A stretch of DNA of 64,000 nt from Brachionus plicatilis (lineage: Eukaryota; Rotifera; Eurotatoria; Ploima; Brachionidae): positions 1,098 through 65,097 of the forward strand of contig QEOQ01000359.1 of NCBI GenBank assembly GCA_010279815.1, read 5' to 3'. Position 1 is the first letter of the stretch. The number at the start of each line of letters is the position of its first letter. Under the pieces are notes generated by a model. It saw only the letters and a list, made by a program, of their open reading frames with translations. It ran no database searches and was not told the DNA's origin. This document shows, one piece after another, positions 20,681-30,899 of this stretch. A program made the position numbers and the translations under genes.

Positions 20681-20978
20681 AAACATAAAGTTATTTTCAA
20701 TTTCAAAATATTTTTAGCTTTTGTTTTAAGATAATAATTAAGATTTTATTTTTTTATTTATATGTTTTCTGTACCAAGCTAGAGCTCCTTCAGAATAAGT
20801 TAAACAAAATAATAAAAAAAAAAAATAAAATAAAAATAAAATAAAAAAAAAATAGAACTAAAGTTAATAAAATTAGATAAAAAAAAAAAATCGAAATAAA
20901 GTAAATAAGCTAAAAAAATATAAGTTGAAAAGACATAAATAGGAATAGATTGTTACATGTTGCACATGTTTAAATAGT

Positions 20979-23900
20979 TCAAGTTTCAGGAAAAAAAGAA
21001 GAAATAGTAAGGTAGCAATTACACAATGGAGTTGGGTATTCAATATATCTTGATTCGAAACCTTCTTTGTATTCCTTCACCAGTCTTACAACCAATGGAA
21101 TAGAATGACTCAGTCCTGTCCCAACATATCTCTCACTCAATTCAAAAAGCCGATTCGAGACTGTTAGTAATTTTAGTTTATTAAAAGCCTCATGATGCAC
21201 GATGTTGGAGGGAGTATCATATTCTAACTTAAGAATAGATCTGACTGCTGTATTCTGAATTGCTTGCAGTTTTTTGATATTATTTTCTGAAAATGAATTT
21301 AAGCAAGGAAAAGAATAATCTAAAATTGATCCGACTAAGGATTTATAAAGATTTCTTAGTGTGTTTTGATTAAGACCACATTTTTTGTTTGACAATATCT
21401 TAATAATATTTAGCCTATTATTGCAGCGTTCTTTAATTTCGTCTACCAGTATATTAAAATTTAACTTAGAATCAAATTTAATACCAAGAAATTTAATTTC
21501 TTTTTGGCTCACTATTCTGTTTCCATAAATTTTTAAGTTTAGATTATCACTCTCTTTTTTGTACCTGGAAAAAACTACTGAACACGACTTTTCAACTGAT
21601 ATCTTCATTTTCCATTTAATAAGGCATTGTTCTAGTTCGTTGAGGTATTTATTAATCTTATTTTCTAGGTTCCCCTTTTTGTTATAAATGAAGAATGTTA
21701 CTAGATTATCTGCGAAAAGCAGAGAGTATTCATTATTTTTTTTGTTTCTTTTGGGGATGTCATTAATATATATACTAAATAAAAGGGGACTAATTACTGA
21801 GCCTTGAGGAAAACCTGCAGTTTTTTGACATTCTTCGCTCAGATGGTCATTCACATTTACCTTAAATGTCCTAGAGTCTAAAAAGGATCTAATCTAGTTA
21901 GTCAAGTAATGAGGTGGATTTATTTTAAACAATTTAAAAAGTAAACCTTCATGCCAAACCCTATCAAAGGCTTTAGAAATGTCAAAAAAAAGGCCGCTAA
22001 CTGTTTTTTTTCTTTTAAATGATTCCACAATTTTTTGAATTAAAAAGAAAAGATTATCTGCTGTTCGCCGGTGTTTCCTAAATCCAGATTGCTCCTGGAT
22101 AAGGAGTGAATTTTGTTCCAAAAAATTGTATAATCATGAATATACTATGCGTTCCTGTAGCTTTCCTAAACAAATCGTTATACTAATTTAAAGGTTCTTG
22201 TTAAAAAGGAGGCTTTTTTTTGAATCATAGTAATGTTCGATGTTTTCCACGCTTTAGGGACTCTACCTTCTCGAAGAGATAAATTAAAAAGTTCTATGAT
22301 TTCTATTAATGAATTTCTAGGTAAGTTTTTTAACATTAAATTATGAATTTGGTCAGGTCCTGATGCCGCTTCATTTTTCAATCTTTTTAAAGCCATAATT
22401 AATTCATTTAAGCAAATTGGATCATTAAAATTAGACTTGTTATAATTTCTAAAGAAATCAGAGTTAGAATTTAGTATTTCGATATCTTTCTCAGAATCAA
22501 TTAAATCAGAATTAGGAATAAATATTGAAGATAAAAGTTCTCCGAAGCATTTTCCCTTTTCTTCATTAGTTTTGAATTCATTTTCATTTAAAATCAAATT
22601 AGGAATTAAATTTGATCCTTTTTTTGTTCTAAATTTATTTATTTTTTTCCAAAAAGGTCTACTTGTCAGTGGGTTTTTTCCCATCTTCTCAATAAAATCA
22701 AACCAATTTTGATTCCAGAATTTTTTTAAAGAGGCCTTTAACTCAGATGTAAGTAGATTAAATTTTTGCCTTAGCTTTTGACAGCGAGTTTTCTGGAAGT
22801 TTCTTCTTACTTTCCTACGTTCTTTGATCAAATTAACAATGTTCGGTGGAAGACTCGTTTTGTAGATTTTCTTAGAAAGATATGGAATGCTTTTATGTGA
22901 AGCAGAAATAATTTTTTCTGTAATTTTATCATTTAGTTGGTCTTTTGTGAGGGAACTTTCAGTGATATTCACTATGTGAGAATTTAAAATCTCGCTGAAT
23001 AATTGCCAGTTTGCTTTCTTATAGTTAATCCTTTTAGCTGCTGATTTATTTTCTAATTGATAGCCCATAGAAATCGATGCTTCGATTGGAAAATGGTCAC
23101 GTGTCATGTCTTGACTATAGTGATGGGTCCTAACTTAACTAATTTAGTTTAGTCGGCTAAAATTAAGTCGACTAAGTATTGGTTGGCTAAAAATAAGTAA
23201 ACTAAAAACTAGTCGACTAAAAATTAGTCGACTAAAAACTAGTTGGCAAAATTTTAGTTTACTAAAAACTAGTCGACAAAATTTTAGTTAACTTATTTTT
23301 AGTCGACTAAAACTTAGTTTAGTCGAATTAGTTAGGCTAAGGGCACAAAAAATTATTAAAAAAGGGATATTATTTGCGATGTGAGATAACTCGGGATTAG
23401 TATGATATTAAACAGACTTGTATATAAGAAAAAGTCTCAAGTTAAGTCAATTAATTTTTTTCAAAAAAAAGTCTGAGAAACATTAATTTTTTGCCGTTCT
23501 TGGTAGTTATTGTTGCGGTCAAATGTTCATTTTACCGTTCCAGGTAGTTTTGGTGCGGCCAAATGTTCCTTTTACCGTTCCAGGTAGTTATTGTGACTGC
23601 CTAGTTAAAGTCAAAGTCACTAAAATTTAAGTGAAGTCATAACTTTTTATTTTAATTTTTGTGACTCAGAATTAAAACTCTGACTCATAAACAAGTCTGA
23701 TATTAAGAAAAAAAGTTGTAATAGAATATGTGAGATATCTTTGAAATAGTGAGACAATTTAGGAATAGCGGGATATTATGCAAAAAGCGAGATATCTAAG
23801 GAATAATGAGACAAAAAAATATTTAAAAACATTGATTTGACATTATATAATTTTTTTTTAATTTTTAGTTAATATTTTGGATTTGATTTTGATAATTAAT

Positions 23901-25158
23901 CTTTTGAATTTAAATTAAAAGAAACATTCCTTTATTTAGAAAGCTATAAATTTTTTTTATGTGAAAATTGTTTAAAAGAGGATAGGTAACAAAACCAGAT
24001 GTTATTAATTTAAGTCTTTATTTAATGTTATTTATTTATTCTATTGGTTGATTAATAAAATAAACATAACATTTTTCAATTTGTTGATTCCATAATTTAT
24101 AATCAATTAAATTCAAAGGTTTAAAGAATCATCAATTGATAAATTACTCATATTTTAATTTATTTGAGTTTCTGTTACGGAAAAATCATGCTAATTGCTT
24201 TAGTTATAACTTTTATTTAGTAAAAATTTTCTAAAAAAAAAAATAGATTTTAAAAATTAGACTTTAGTTAATAATTTTAGTTTAGTCGACTAAAAATTAG
24301 TTAACTAAAAACTAGTTGGCTAAATTTTAGCTGGCTTAAAACTAGTCGACTAAATTTTAGTTAACTAAAAGCTAGTCGACTAAATTTTAGTTTACTAAAA
24401 ACTAGTTGACTAAATTTTAGTTGGCTAAAAACTAGTTGGCTAAATTTTAGTTAACTAAACTAAAGAGAAAACTCCCATCACTACTTGACTATTTAAGACA
24501 CTAAAGTCGGTAATTTTGTCAATTAAAGAAGATGAAACTAAAAAAAGGTCAGGAATTTCAAAGTAATTCTTATTAAAAATATTGAAAGTAGGACGCTTAT
24601 CATTGATTACTGAAAAGTCTAACTCATTGATTATTCTTTCCAACATTTTGCCATTTTCATTTTCCCCAACGCAGCCTATTTGCTTTGTTCTAGCGTTTAG
24701 ATCACCACCTAAAATGTAGTTCCTACACTTATTATTAACTGTTTTAAAAAACTCAAAGTTCAGAAGCACATTGGGTGGATTATAAAGACTAAATACAAAC
24801 AATTCACTATTCTTTCCTAAGTTCATTTTTATACTAAGGAGCTCGGAATTGAATTCCTCATAAGAAAAATCTTGTATAAATTCAATTCCTTCTTTAATTA
24901 AAATAGCTACTCCTCCTCCATACTTGTTGCGTGGTTTTGTTATGAACTGATAATTGTTAAAATCAAGATAAATATTTGCCTTACTCAAATCTATCTTTAA
25001 TTCATTGAGTAAAACAATGTCGGGACATTTTTAGCCAAAAAATTGGCTAAGAGATGAACCCTACTAGGTAAATGAAGACAATTCCAGTGTGTAATTACAA
25101 ACCTTGTTTTATTAAGAGGTTTTGTTCTTAAAGTTGATTGATTTGTCTTCTTATTCAT
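20979..25158 (-). pseudogene. LINE ORF2: endonuclease + reverse transcriptase, disrupted
   Basis: Starts at ATG 25158. The endonuclease part includes THWNCLHLPSR, then a 1-bp loss near 25024, then LLNELKIDLSKANIYL, GGGVAILIKEGIEF and ILGGDLNAR. The hAT-like insertion follows. Beyond it TRDHFPIEASIS completes the endonuclease. Reverse transcriptase: ASGPDQIHNLMLKNL, PKAWKTSNITMI, GFRKHRRTADNL, GLFFDISKAFDRVWH, GFPQGSVISPLLFSIYIND and YSLLFADNLVTF. The expected FADD is FADN, losing a catalytic Asp. Thumb and C-terminus: KFLGIKFDSKLNF and LDYSFPCLNS, ending FFPET at 20979. Breaks also at 22122-22177 (frameshift and stop) and 21893 (stop). Removing the insertion and one target copy restores the local frame. 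Confidence 0.82.
23118..24483. mobile_element. hAT-like non-autonomous element with 8-bp target duplication
   Basis: Terminal repeats are tagtgatggg at 23118 and cccatcacta ending 24483. Both are flanked by the same 8 bp, cttgacta (23110-23117 and 24484-24491), the target duplication length of hAT elements. Each end carries about 210 bp of subterminal motifs built from ttagtcgactaa, ctagttggcta and tagttaactaa (23130-23340 and 24258-24465), presumably transposase binding sites. The interior includes a roughly 45-bp tandem (about 23493-23600; ccgttccaggtagtt) and gtgagatatct-type repeats. No transposase. It sits inside LINE ORF2. Confidence 0.85.
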
Positions 25159-26362
25159 TCTAAATTTTCTTCAATGCTTTTTTGACTGGCAGTTTGCTGA
25201 CCATCTTCGTTAGATGATTGATCTACTTGAATTGAACATTCAGTTGTCGAACTGTTTGATTCAGACTCGAAGGTATTGTCGTTTTCATTTTCCAAGACAA
25301 CTTATGGTTTCTTTGATTCTTTTTCTGTGAACTCTTTTTCATTTGGACCAGATTCCGAAAATCTCTTGATTTGATTTTTGGTTTGGAAAAAAGTTTCATT
25401 CTCATTTTGATCATTTGAGCGTACATTGACAGGTGACTGACATAGTGGTAGAAAATCGTTTAAACGACTTACCAAAGTGTCTTCTAAAACTGGAGTCTTA
25501 AGGTCTTGTGTGCTAATTTGGGATATTACGTCATTGAAATTTGTTGGCTGATATCCAGGCGTTTTTGGCATCATTGTCTTTTTTGGTCAGCTCCAATTAT
25601 TGATTGGGTTTCTTCTTGGTCGATGTAAAGATCATTGTACTCAATCTTTTTCCTCTCAAGCGACCTAAGCTTTTCAGCAATGGAGCATTTTTGTGTCAAG
25701 TGTCCTTTCTGATGACACTTTTCGCAAAGTGTTTCTTTGATAGGGCATTTCGCTATGTTGTGTCCTTCTTCATCACAAAAATAGCATTTCTGATTTTGTC
25801 CAACAATTGACACAAGACACTTTAAACCATACATCATTGTAGGGCCTGACAAGCTTCCAATAATGTTCTCAACTTCTTTTGGGAATGATATTCTCACTCT
25901 TCTGACACCATTTTTCCTCTCGGGTCTATCTTTATATTTTTCTTCAGTGATGTGTTCAATCTTAAGACCATCAATCCGAACAGCGTTAAAAAAAGTTTCA
26001 AGTCTATGATTCTCGAAATCAGAGGGAAAAAAGTGAAACCGAAAAGTACAATACCTTCTGAGATCCGGGACTTTATTTGCATCTTCAAGCCTGAAATTGG
26101 TTCCATTAATATTGATTTCACAATCGAAGATTTGGGCAATATCAAAAACAACATTAAACTCTATCATCCATACTTTGTTTGAAGAAAAATTGTAGATGGA
26201 TGTGATCGCATCATTTTCCACTTGGTTTAGGACGATATCTAGTGCATTAAATAATACTTTATGGCTAATCGGTTTGTCTAACCTCTTCAGATTTAGCTTG
26301 ACCGAATTTTTAAATATCCACCGTAGGTTTTGGTTTGTTTTGTTGAGCGACATTGCCAACAC
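25155..26362 (-). pseudogene. LINE ORF1 (gag-like), CCHC knuckles, two-frame
   Basis: First frame 26362-25571, 263 residues: an N-terminal globular part (CTFRFHFFPSDF, RVRISFPKEVENI; RRM-like by position, as in Jockey ORF1 proteins) and two zinc knuckles near residues 192-230 (CYFCDEEGHNIAKC, then CEKCHQKGHLTQKC) for nucleic-acid binding. It stops at TGA 25571-25573. A second frame starts in an overlapping ATG (25572-25574) with MMPKTPGYQPTNF and runs acidic and Ser-rich to a stop at 25155-25157, with one in-frame stop near 25300. ORF2's ATG overlaps that last stop. The second part may be a real separate ORF or the frameshifted tail of ORF1. Confidence 0.75.
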
Positions 26363-26400
26363 ACAACTTTCAACGGTTTTTTAACACGTGATGACGCTAT

Positions 26401-26636
26401 TTTAAATATATATAAAAATGATTAAATAAATAAATAAAAATATGGACAAAATAAAAAAAGTAAAAATAGAATAGAACAGATTTTAGTTTCAATTTTAAAT
26501 TTTTTGCTTATTTTCTTTATTATCTATAAGAAAAATTCGAGAGACTTTTATGGCTAAACACGGACCACCTGAGAGACAAGACTTAAGGAACTTCTTTTCG
26601 TACGAGTCTTTTATCTTTGATTTTCAATCATTTAAT
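26401..26636 (+). other. LINE 5' flank with a short open frame of unknown nature
   Basis: AT-rich. From about 26535 to 26636 a plus frame is open with MAKHGPPERQDLRNFFSYES, running into the mariner terminal repeat. Not recognised; possibly an exon or LINE 5' UTR. Confidence 0.3.
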
Positions 26637-27120
26637 ATTAGGTTATTTAAAAAGTTTTTTCGTCGATTTTAATATGAAAAAATTAAAACTTTTTTTGCAA
26701 TTTTAATATTTGAAAGGGCAAGAGTTTCTCAAAAATTAACCCATTAAAAATGTACGAAGAAAAAATCCACATCCCCCATTTCATGTTATTTAAGTTTAAT
26801 GAAGGAAAAAATGCGATGGAGGCTACCAAATCAATTTGTTTGGTGTATGCAGATACCGCTCTGACTGTTCGCTCTTGTCATTTTCTCGAAGCTGGCGATT
26901 TCGACCTCTATTACCAAGCATATGTTGGGAGAACCGTCGAAGCTTATGACGCGTATAAGAAAGAGCAGCTTGTTAAAGACCCGAGGAGATCGACCAGACA
27001 GCTTGCTAAAGAGAGATGTCTGTAACAAATGGCAGCGTTTGGAATATATTTAAAGCATTAGGGAAGATTTAAAAGATCGCTTAACGCTTAAGGTCCCGCA
27101 CAACTTCTCAGAATTATTTT
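26637..27120 (+). mobile_element. mariner-type (SETMAR-like) element, 5' fragment
   Basis: A terminal repeat begins at about 26639 (ttaggttatttaaaaagttt, the typical mariner start). An ORF at 26750-27025 carries the N-terminal HTH of mariner transposases: IPHFMLFKFNEGKNAMEA, TALTVRSCHF, LEAGDFDLYY and DPRRSTRQLAKE. After a frame break NIFKALGKI and VPHNFSELF follow (to about 27118), matching the second HTH and linker. An internal deletion removes the few residues normally between RSCxxW and AGDFDL. The catalytic domain is absent. Dead fragment. Confidence 0.72.
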
Positions 27121-27470
27121 TTTGAGCACAGTTTTTTTGATAATTTCAAAAAATTCTAAACGCAGTTTTTTAACAATTTTATTAAAATATGCTAATTATC
27201 TCAAATTAAAATTTCAATGATCTATATGAAATAAAAAAAAAACTCGGATTTTTTTGAGATAAATATATCTCAAACAAATCCGAATCTCTCACTGTTCAGA
27301 TGTTAAACAGTGGTCTGTGTTAAAAAGTTTCTATACTGTGATTAACCGTGTTTTATCTGTGGGTAAAAGTATTTACACTGTGGGTATAACCAATTAACTC
27401 TTTTAGAATAATAATGTGAAATATTTGAGAAATAAACATGAAAGATAAATTAAAATCGAAAATTCGTAAA
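27121..27470. other. AT-rich, nothing recognised except acagtg-type motifs
   Basis: cactgttcag, aacagtggtctgtg and acactgtgggtataacc occur at 27290-27390. No gene. Confidence 0.4.
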
Positions 27471-27479
27471 TTTTATTTT

Positions 27480-27620
27480 AAAAAATGCGGTTGTTCCTAA
27501 ACAGCGGATAACGGAATGTGGAAAACGGAAATTCCGCATCACTTTTTCCGCTAAATTAGTCCCTAGAAATCGGAAATTCCGCTTTTTAGGGACTTTTTGA
27601 AAAATAGCGGAAAATATTTG
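27480..27620. repeat. cggaaattccg palindromic motif array
   Basis: Copies of cggaaattccgc at 27527 and 27572, with further cggaaa, ttccgct and gcggata around them. Resembles a subterminal array. The minus-strand ORF over it is low complexity and not a gene. Confidence 0.45.
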
Positions 27621-27825
27621 CGAAAATTTATTTCGAAACAAATTTTTTTTGAATTTTAAATAAAGTTTAAAATCATCTTTATAGTATAAAAATTATAAGT
27701 TTAAGTTTTAATTTTTTTCACAATTAAAGCCATATTTATAGCACAACCACGACTACCGGGAACCATTTTTCAGTCAAAATTGCTAATAATTGTGTGAAAA
27801 AAAATTGTTAATTATCTTAAACCTA

Positions 27826-28320
27826 ACATTCTTCTCTCTTTGAAAATGATTTTGTTCTGTAAAAAGCTTTTAGATACTTAATTAAACCTGCATCCATTGG
27901 CTGTGAGACGCTTGAGATATTTACAAGTAGAAAATAAATTTTTACATAAGTAAAATTAAAATTTTTTAAATGAGCACTTCAATAATCGAGGAATAAAAAA
28001 CATCTTTTTTTTAAGATCATGCTTTTGTAATATCTCAGCCATCATCCATGCTTTTTCATTGTGGTAATATTGTAAGTTTAACTTTTTTTAAATTTTGAAA
28101 ATTTCTGGGTTTAGCTGACTTACCTATGACCACAATAGGTATTTTTTCTTCCATCATAATAGCCATTACGAGAGCGGTAATACGCTCTTTACTTGATTTT
28201 CCAAATCGGCACAAATTTTCTTTTACAACATAAGTCTTATCTGGAGACATTCTCCAAAAATAAACCCAATTCATCTCCATTAAATATGTTCTCCGGGTCA
28301 GAATTTAAACTAAATAGTAA
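27826..28320 (-). pseudogene. Tigger/pogo-type transposase fragment
   Basis: Minus strand: IFNGDELGLF (first catalytic Asp) at about 28290, then after a 1-bp shift RMSPDKTYVVKENLC, GKSSKERITALVMA and PIVVIGKSAKPRNF. After another shift HNEKAWMMAEILQKHD, and after a deletion SVSQPMDAGLIKYLKAFYR (about 27870). This is the order of the DDE_1 domain of pogo/Tigger/jerky transposases. The stretch that should carry the second catalytic Asp (the ..DN..H segment) is missing. Truncated at both ends. Confidence 0.75.
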
Positions 28321-28531
28321 ATTAATTTAATTTAATTTACCTCAAATAAATTTGTTAAATATAATGAATATAATATGATCTATTAAGAACTTTTTATGAA
28401 TAAAATGTCAATTTTTTTATTGATTTAACAAAAATTTTTATTTCTTGAAAAAATTATGTGAGATATTTTTAAGTTTTCCATCTCTAAAGTTCTTATTATA
28501 GTCTTAAAAGATCTAATGACGAACTTGAAAA

Positions 28532-29005
28532 NNNNNNNNNNNNNNNNNNNNNNNNNNNNNNNNNNNNNNNNNNNNNNNNNNNNNNNNNNNNNNNNNNNNN
28601 NNNNNNNNNNNNNNNNNNNNNNNNNNNNNNNNNNNNNNNNNNNNNNNNNNNNNNNNNNNNNNNNNNNNNNNNNNNNNNNNNNNNNNNNNNNNNNNNNNNN
28701 NNNNNNNNNNNNNNNNNNNNNNNNNNNNNNNNNNNNNNNNNNNNNNNNNNNNNNNNNNNNNNNNNNNNNNNNNNNNNNNNNNNNNNNNNNNNNNNNNNNN
28801 NNNNNNNNNNNNNNNNNNNNNNNNNNNNNNNNNNNNNNNNNNNNNNNNNNNNNNNNNNNNNNNNNNNNNNNNNNNNNNNNNNNNNNNNNNNNNNNNNNNN
28901 NNNNNNNNNNNNNNNNNNNNNNNNNNNNNNNNNNNNNNNNNNNNNNNNNNNNNNNNNNNNNNNNNNNNNNNNNNNNNNNNNNNNNNNNNNNNNNNNNNNN
29001 NNNNN
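28532..29005. other. Assembly gap (474 N)
   Basis: Run of unknown bases. Open frames spanning it are meaningless. A LINE fragment is cut by its right edge. Confidence 0.99.
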
Positions 29006-29570
29006 GCTTGCTTTGCCAAATCTCGTTCAAAACAACGCACTGCATTTCTAATCTGTTTTGAACATGCTCTCTTAACTTCTCCGTACTGTGCGACCATTTT
29101 CTTATTTGTAAATTTTGTGTCATTACATTTAAGCCATAATTTGTTCTTTTCGTCGATTTTGCTTTTTAATTCGGCACTTAACCAGCCAGGTCTCTTTTTC
29201 GTAATTCCCTGTCTCTTTTTAGGCACAAATTTTTGGCAGACTTTGTTTTACTCGGTTAAAAATCTTTCTAACATTTGGTTTGCATCTAAGCCTTCAAAAC
29301 TAATACAATGTTTTACGGAAAATTCTGAATTTATACTAAAAAAATCAGCCTTCCTGTAATTTAGACTAATGTACTCGTAAGAATTTGACTCAAAATCCTC
29401 AATTCTATAATTCCATTCCATTACGATGTGTCCCTGACATGTGTTTCCAAGTGGAGCTTTTGAATTAACGAGTGTGACTCGATCGTAAGATTCGGTAAGA
29501 ATATAATCAAGTACATTTTTGCAACTTCAATCAGCTTTGACAAAGGTTGAAAGATTTACGTTTTGAGCAA
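29006..29570 (-). pseudogene. Second Jockey-type LINE fragment (endonuclease end to linker)
   Basis: Minus strand from about 29560: NVLDYILTESYDRVTLVNSK, GHIVMEWNY (the conserved endonuclease C-terminal H box) and YEYISLNYRKADFFS. A stop near 29250 is followed by VPKKRQGITKKRPGWLSAEL and KACSKQIRN-like linker text (here RACSKQIRNAVRCFERDL), which precedes the reverse transcriptase in these elements. The RT would lie inside the gap. Different LINE family from the copy at 20.7-26.4 kb. Confidence 0.68.
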
Positions 29571-30154
29571 AAAAAAACATCGTTAACGTGATTAAATCTT
29601 TCCTATTTTTTCTTTCAATTCTTTCTTTTGTAAACTATAAAATGTGGAATCAAACAGTATTCACGTTAATTTTGTTCACAGTGTGCAAAACCACGTGTGC
29701 ATTAAGAACCCACATTTTTTGAAAAACTTGTATCCGTTTTAAGCAGGTCGATTTCTAATTCTTTTCAGTTTGGACAGTTAGTTATAGTGAAAATACCTGT
29801 CGATACAATTGTTTTGTTATGTTTGGGAGATCTTACAGTAATCCTGTATAGATGGTTTAAGAGAGGGAGGCATCGCACGCTTCATATTCAAAACACGTCC
29901 TATAGCGATGGAAACAATAAGCCAGTTCAAACACACGAACCGTATCAACACTATAGACCGTTTAACAGAAATAGATACAGTTACAATCAGCAGCAGAACA
30001 AAAGAGTACAATTCAATTACAACCAGAACAGCAACAATGGCAAAATTCAACCAAATCGAAGTGCTGAGGTTCCATTCCAACCTAAATTAAATAAACCAAA
30101 GAGTGAACTAAATGACTTGAACAAAATTTTAGTTCTTGGTCAAGGTGAAGCCAA

Positions 30155-30832
30155 ATGAATTGTTGTCGCCCAATTGTAGGACAAGCATTGTTCAATAACA
30201 CATTAGTTGATTACATGTGTGATTGTGGTGCTGACAAAACGATAATTAATTACAAAACTTTTAATTTACTAAAAAGACACGATCTGGACACGGTGATGAG
30301 CTCTTACAACGGAAGCAAATTGTTTTCGTGTTCAAATGAGATAAAAATTATTGGAGCTGTTTACTTGAAAAGGTGTTTAATTGTGCCACATTTGAGGTTG
30401 GAAATTACGATGGTGATTGTCACCGAAAATATTTCTGGTTATGATTGTTTGTTGGGAAGAGATGTAATTAGTAAATTACCATTATTGTTTCACCAATTTA
30501 ATTCAATTCAGGCGACTATTAAAGAAATATCTTGTGAGATAAGGCGAATTTTCGATCTTGAAATGCATGCAAAATGGCAAAAAAGACAGAGAAGGATCAA
30601 TAAAAACCAATCGAACGAAGCCACGAGTGATTCTTACTTACAATCTCAATGTTTAATCGAAAATTTGAGAGATTCAAATTTTATTGAGTCCGTAGAGTCT
30701 GAAGTGAAACCACACAATAATAAGAGCGAATTTCTCGACCAAGGTGAAGCGAATCGCAATAGATATCAAATAAAAATTGACAATGTTCAGCTAAAAAGTC
30801 AACTAAGAGTAAATTTAAATAAATTTTATTAA
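30155..30832 (+). pseudogene. gypsy retropepsin-like protease region
   Basis: 225-codon open frame. MCDCGADKTIINY holds the catalytic Asp in a D-C-G-A setting instead of the usual D-T/S-G-A. Further on, YDCLLGRDVISKLP corresponds to the retropepsin GRD/GRN element, with the flap between. The C-terminal half is Lys/Asn/Ser-rich linker. It starts at an ATG overlapping the end of the previous gag-like frame (which ends at 30158). Part of the retrotransposon polyprotein. The frame ends at 30832 and RT begins in another frame at about 30900. Confidence 0.68.
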
Positions 30833-30899
30833 CGATTTCAAAACGGAAAAATCCGACAACAGACAAAAATTTTGGAATGAACAAGAGGACAGTTTTTAA

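Larger units (their letters stand above)
20690..26400 (-). mobile_element. Jockey-type LINE, nearly full length, interrupted
   Basis: Minus strand. A gag-like ORF1 (26362-25155) is followed by ORF2 (25158-20979) with endonuclease and reverse transcriptase. The 3' UTR, about 20700-20978, contains an A-rich taaaa-type tract (20805-20895). A 1366-bp hAT-like element sits within ORF2. Stops, frameshifts and a mutated catalytic Asp make this copy dead. The exact 5' end is not defined (about 26400 or further). Confidence 0.8.

Noticed and set aside
25604..26384. Plus-strand ORFs at 25604, 25952 and 26196 and the minus ORF at 25894
   Set aside because: Shadows of the LINE ORF1 reading frame with its zinc knuckles.
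27450..27641. 63-codon minus ORF
   Set aside because: Low-complexity translation of a cggaaattccg motif array.
28425..29226. Three long ORFs spanning the N run
   Set aside because: Length comes from unknown bases; only the flanking LINE text is meaningful.
29817..30080. Minus and alternative plus frames over the gypsy gag-like tail
   Set aside because: Shadows of the Gln/Asn-rich frame.
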